Shown here in pieces: positions 62,279-64,000 of a stretch of 64,000 bases of DNA. Position 1 is the first letter of the stretch, and each line of letters starts with the position of its first letter. The stretch lies in the NCBI RefSeq assembly GCF_027924965.1, contig NZ_AP027056.1, positions 186,001-250,000 of the forward strand, in the 5' to 3' direction. Under the pieces are notes generated by a model. The model was given only the letters and a program-made list of their open reading frames with translations. It had not been told where the DNA came from and did not search any database. The position numbers and the translations under genes were made by a program. The DNA is from Limnohabitans sp. TEGF004 (lineage in GTDB: Bacteria > Pseudomonadota > Gammaproteobacteria > Burkholderiales > Burkholderiaceae_C).

Positions 62279-63577
62279 ATGAAAAAGATCCGAGATGTAG
62301 TAGAGATGCATGCGTTTAACCTGTTGGCATTCTCTGTCTTTGGAATGTTGTTTGCCATGCGGCCAATGACATGGTTGCCAACACTCGTTGTTTTGTTTTG
62401 TGGTGTATGGGCTTTGATGAGTGCTGTGTATCGAGAAAAATTGCGCACATTAATTCATGAAGGCGATTGGCGATACATCGCTTGGCCATTGGTTGGCTGG
62501 TTTGTAGTTTGTTTGTTTATCGGTATTTGGCATTTGGGCATTGCGCGCAAGGCTTTTCCAGAAAATGCATTTCGTATGGCGCTGGCTGTGACCACTCTTG
62601 CGTTGTCTGTGAACCTAATGGCTAAAAAATCTTTTTTAGTTGGTTTGTCCGTCGCGGGAGTGTGCGTTGCCTTAAATGTGGTCTATGGTTATAAGGTCCA
62701 TGATGACTATTTTCCACGCATAAGTGGTACAACCAACCATCCTATTCACTTTGGTAATTTTGCTACGTTGTTGGCCGTGTTGTTATCTAGTGCTGCTTTG
62801 CTCATCCGTTCGTATGGTCAATTTTTTAGAGTCGTGTGTATTACGGCTGCCGTGTTTGCGTGTGGCGCAGCCGCGGCATCTCAGTCGCGTTCTTCAGCTG
62901 GTGTGTTGCTATGCATGCTGCCACTCATTTTTGTGGTTAAGACAGATAAGTTCCACCAATGGGCCGTACGCGCTGCAGCATCTATAACAGTTGTTTTGGT
63001 TTTGGTGATTGCAGCATCCCCAGCGGCGCAAGAGAAACTGCGATTGAAAGAGGCGGCTGCAGACATCCAGCAAGTTGAGGCAAACAATTACCGCACATCA
63101 ATTGGCGCACGCTTTGCAATGTGGCATGCCGGTTGGTTGATGTTTGTCGAGAATCCACTCTTAGGTATCGGCCCCGGTAAATACCAAGCTGATTTCGGCC
63201 GAAGAATTGAACTAGGCGAAGTGCCAATGGGCGATGTGGTGCATGGGCAGCCGCACAATGACTTGTTGCACTCCGCTTCCTCTGGTGGCTTGCTTAAATT
63301 GATGGCGTATCTTTTTTTAATGGCTGGTCCATTTGTGTTTTTTTACAAAAAATACAAGGCCAACAGACACGATTTGGATAAACGAGTTTTTCCCATCATG
63401 GGCATGCAGGTGGTGGCTGCATTCTTCATCACGGGCTTGACCAACTCTAACTTCGATCTGCAAATTTACAGCACCATGTATGCGGTGCTGGTATGTGTGT
63501 TGGCACGTTTGAGTGTGTTTGAAATTAACGCAGCCGAGCCATCCACACTGTCAAGCCCAGCAGCCCCAAGCTGCTAA
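62279..63577 (+). CDS. waaL: O-antigen ligase (WaaL-type)
   Basis: A 432-residue inner-membrane protein with about 11-12 spans. The large periplasmic loop (about 250-325) has SIGARFAMWHAGWLMF, NPLLGIGPGKYQ and HGQPHNDLLHSAS, with the conserved Arg and His of the Wzy_C/WaaL ligases that move O-chains from the carrier to lipid A-core. This supports an LPS O-antigen and not a capsule. Wzy polymerases share the fold, but one is already present. The 3' end overlaps the converging gene by 53 bases. Confidence 0.83.
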   Translation: MKKIRDVVEMHAFNLLAFSVFGMLFAMRPMTWLPTLVVLFCGVWALMSAVYREKLRTLIHEGDWRYIAWPLVGWFVVCLFIGIWHLGIARKAFPENAFRMALAVTTLALSVNLMAKKSFLVGLSVAGVCVALNVVYGYKVHDDYFPRISGTTNHPIHFGNFATLLAVLLSSAALLIRSYGQFFRVVCITAAVFACGAAAASQSRSSAGVLLCMLPLIFVVKTDKFHQWAVRAAASITVVLVLVIAASPAAQEKLRLKEAAADIQQVEANNYRTSIGARFAMWHAGWLMFVENPLLGIGPGKYQADFGRRIELGEVPMGDVVHGQPHNDLLHSASSGGLLKLMAYLFLMAGPFVFFYKKYKANRHDLDKRVFPIMGMQVVAAFFITGLTNSNFDLQIYSTMYAVLVCVLARLSVFEINAAEPSTLSSPAAPSC

Positions 63578-64000
63578 CCAGAGCAAATGCAGCCATGTGC
63601 TGCGCTGCATCGATGGGCTGCGCTAAACCCATCGGTGCCAAGAGCGCCGCAGCTTGCAGCGCTCCCAGCGCCATGCAAGCCCACGAATAAGCGCTGGCAG
63701 ATTGTGTTTGAAAAGGGCGGTGGCTAAACGCCGCTGACAAGCAAGCACTGCCTTGCCACAGTGCCAGTGGCGCGATGTAAGGCCACACGCCATGCCAGCG
63801 CGGGTCAAGCCATTCAAAGTACAGCGCCATAGCGCATGACAAGCCCAGCAAAATGACGCAGGCAAATGCGCCCAGGCCTAACCACCAAGGTGTGGCCATG
63901 CGCGTGCTGCTAGGGTTGGCTTGGTTTCCCTGGGCCAGCGCTACTTGTGCCCAAGCCATGTGCACCACAGCAGGCAAGAAGCCCAGCACGCGCAGCAGGG
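63525..64000 (-). CDS. Unidentified membrane protein, 3' part
   Basis: The frame is open from the window edge, so the start lies beyond base 64000; about 158 residues are visible, none with a recognised motif. Four hydrophobic segments appear (AWAQVAL region, WWLGLGAFACVILLGLSCAMALYF-type span, APLALWQGSACLSAAF, and two close spans near the end, finishing in WMARLR). It converges on and overlaps the O-antigen ligase gene. I do not recognise the family. Confidence 0.6.
   Translation of the reverse strand, partial: LLRVLGFLPAVVHMAWAQVALAQGNQANPSSTRMATPWWLGLGAFACVILLGLSCAMALYFEWLDPRWHGVWPYIAPLALWQGSACLSAAFSHRPFQTQSASAYSWACMALGALQAAALLAPMGLAQPIDAAQHMAAFALVSSLGLLGLTVWMARLR

Overview
This is a chromosomal segment of a betaproteobacterium, most likely Burkholderiales/Comamonadaceae (a freshwater lineage such as Limnohabitans or Rhodoferax would fit). 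The grounds are the spc/alpha ribosomal layout, a Bug-family solute-binding protein, a DUF1840 protein, a kinase-Usp fusion, a fused isobutyryl-CoA mutase (IcmF), a histone-tailed phasin, and moderately high GC over most of the window. The genus is an inference; no search was possible. There is no CRISPR array, insertion sequence, prophage or rRNA, and no gene-free stretch longer than about 160 bases.

Bases 1-5790 carry the end of the spc operon and the alpha operon (rpsE-rpmD-rplO-secY-rpmJ-rpsM-rpsK-rpsD-rpoA-rplQ), closed by an initiator tRNA-fMet and a strong terminator. Bases 5800-12440 hold housekeeping and stress genes: alpha/beta hydrolase, DUF1840 protein, SrkA kinase, HAD dehalogenase, htpG with a sigma-32-type promoter, an RluF-like pseudouridine synthase and a Crp/Fnr regulator. 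Bases 12600-22070 are a catabolic import operon: acyl-CoA synthetase, LivGHM, a solute-binding protein, LivF and a PaaK-like ligase, followed by a Bug protein. Bases 22080-36760, mostly on the minus strand, hold the kinase-Usp fusion, a phosphoesterase, 3-hydroxyacyl-CoA dehydrogenase, a NodIJ-like exporter, psd (plus strand), amn, icmF and a TRAP transporter. Bases 36930-40600 carry a rhodanese, coaX, an M20 amidohydrolase, a TetR regulator and a phasin.

Bases 40690-63580 form one large surface-polysaccharide locus, read as Wzy-dependent LPS O-antigen because it ends in an O-antigen ligase. It opens with rfaH and GDP-L-fucose genes (manC-fcl-gmd). An AT-rich leader follows with a perfect 12-base ops element, the RfaH recruitment site, at 44898-44909. 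Then come a second-type uppS, wzz, a WbaP-like initiating transferase, a CDP-3,6-dideoxyhexose pathway (probably ascarylose), a Wzx-like flippase, two GT2 glycosyltransferases, a Wzy-like polymerase, a 2-oxoglutarate/Fe(II) oxygenase, rmlBDAC and waaL. From about 51.9 kb to 59.09 kb the DNA is markedly AT-rich. Both borders fall inside conserved sugar-nucleotide genes (3' part of rfbH, 5' part of rmlB), which points to replacement of the serotype core by homologous recombination. Two runs of eight Gs lie in reading frame inside this AT-rich core, in the flippase and oxygenase genes, and could act as phase-variation switches.

The most interesting part is therefore the RfaH/ops-controlled, mosaic and possibly phase-variable O-antigen locus with an unassigned oxygenase.
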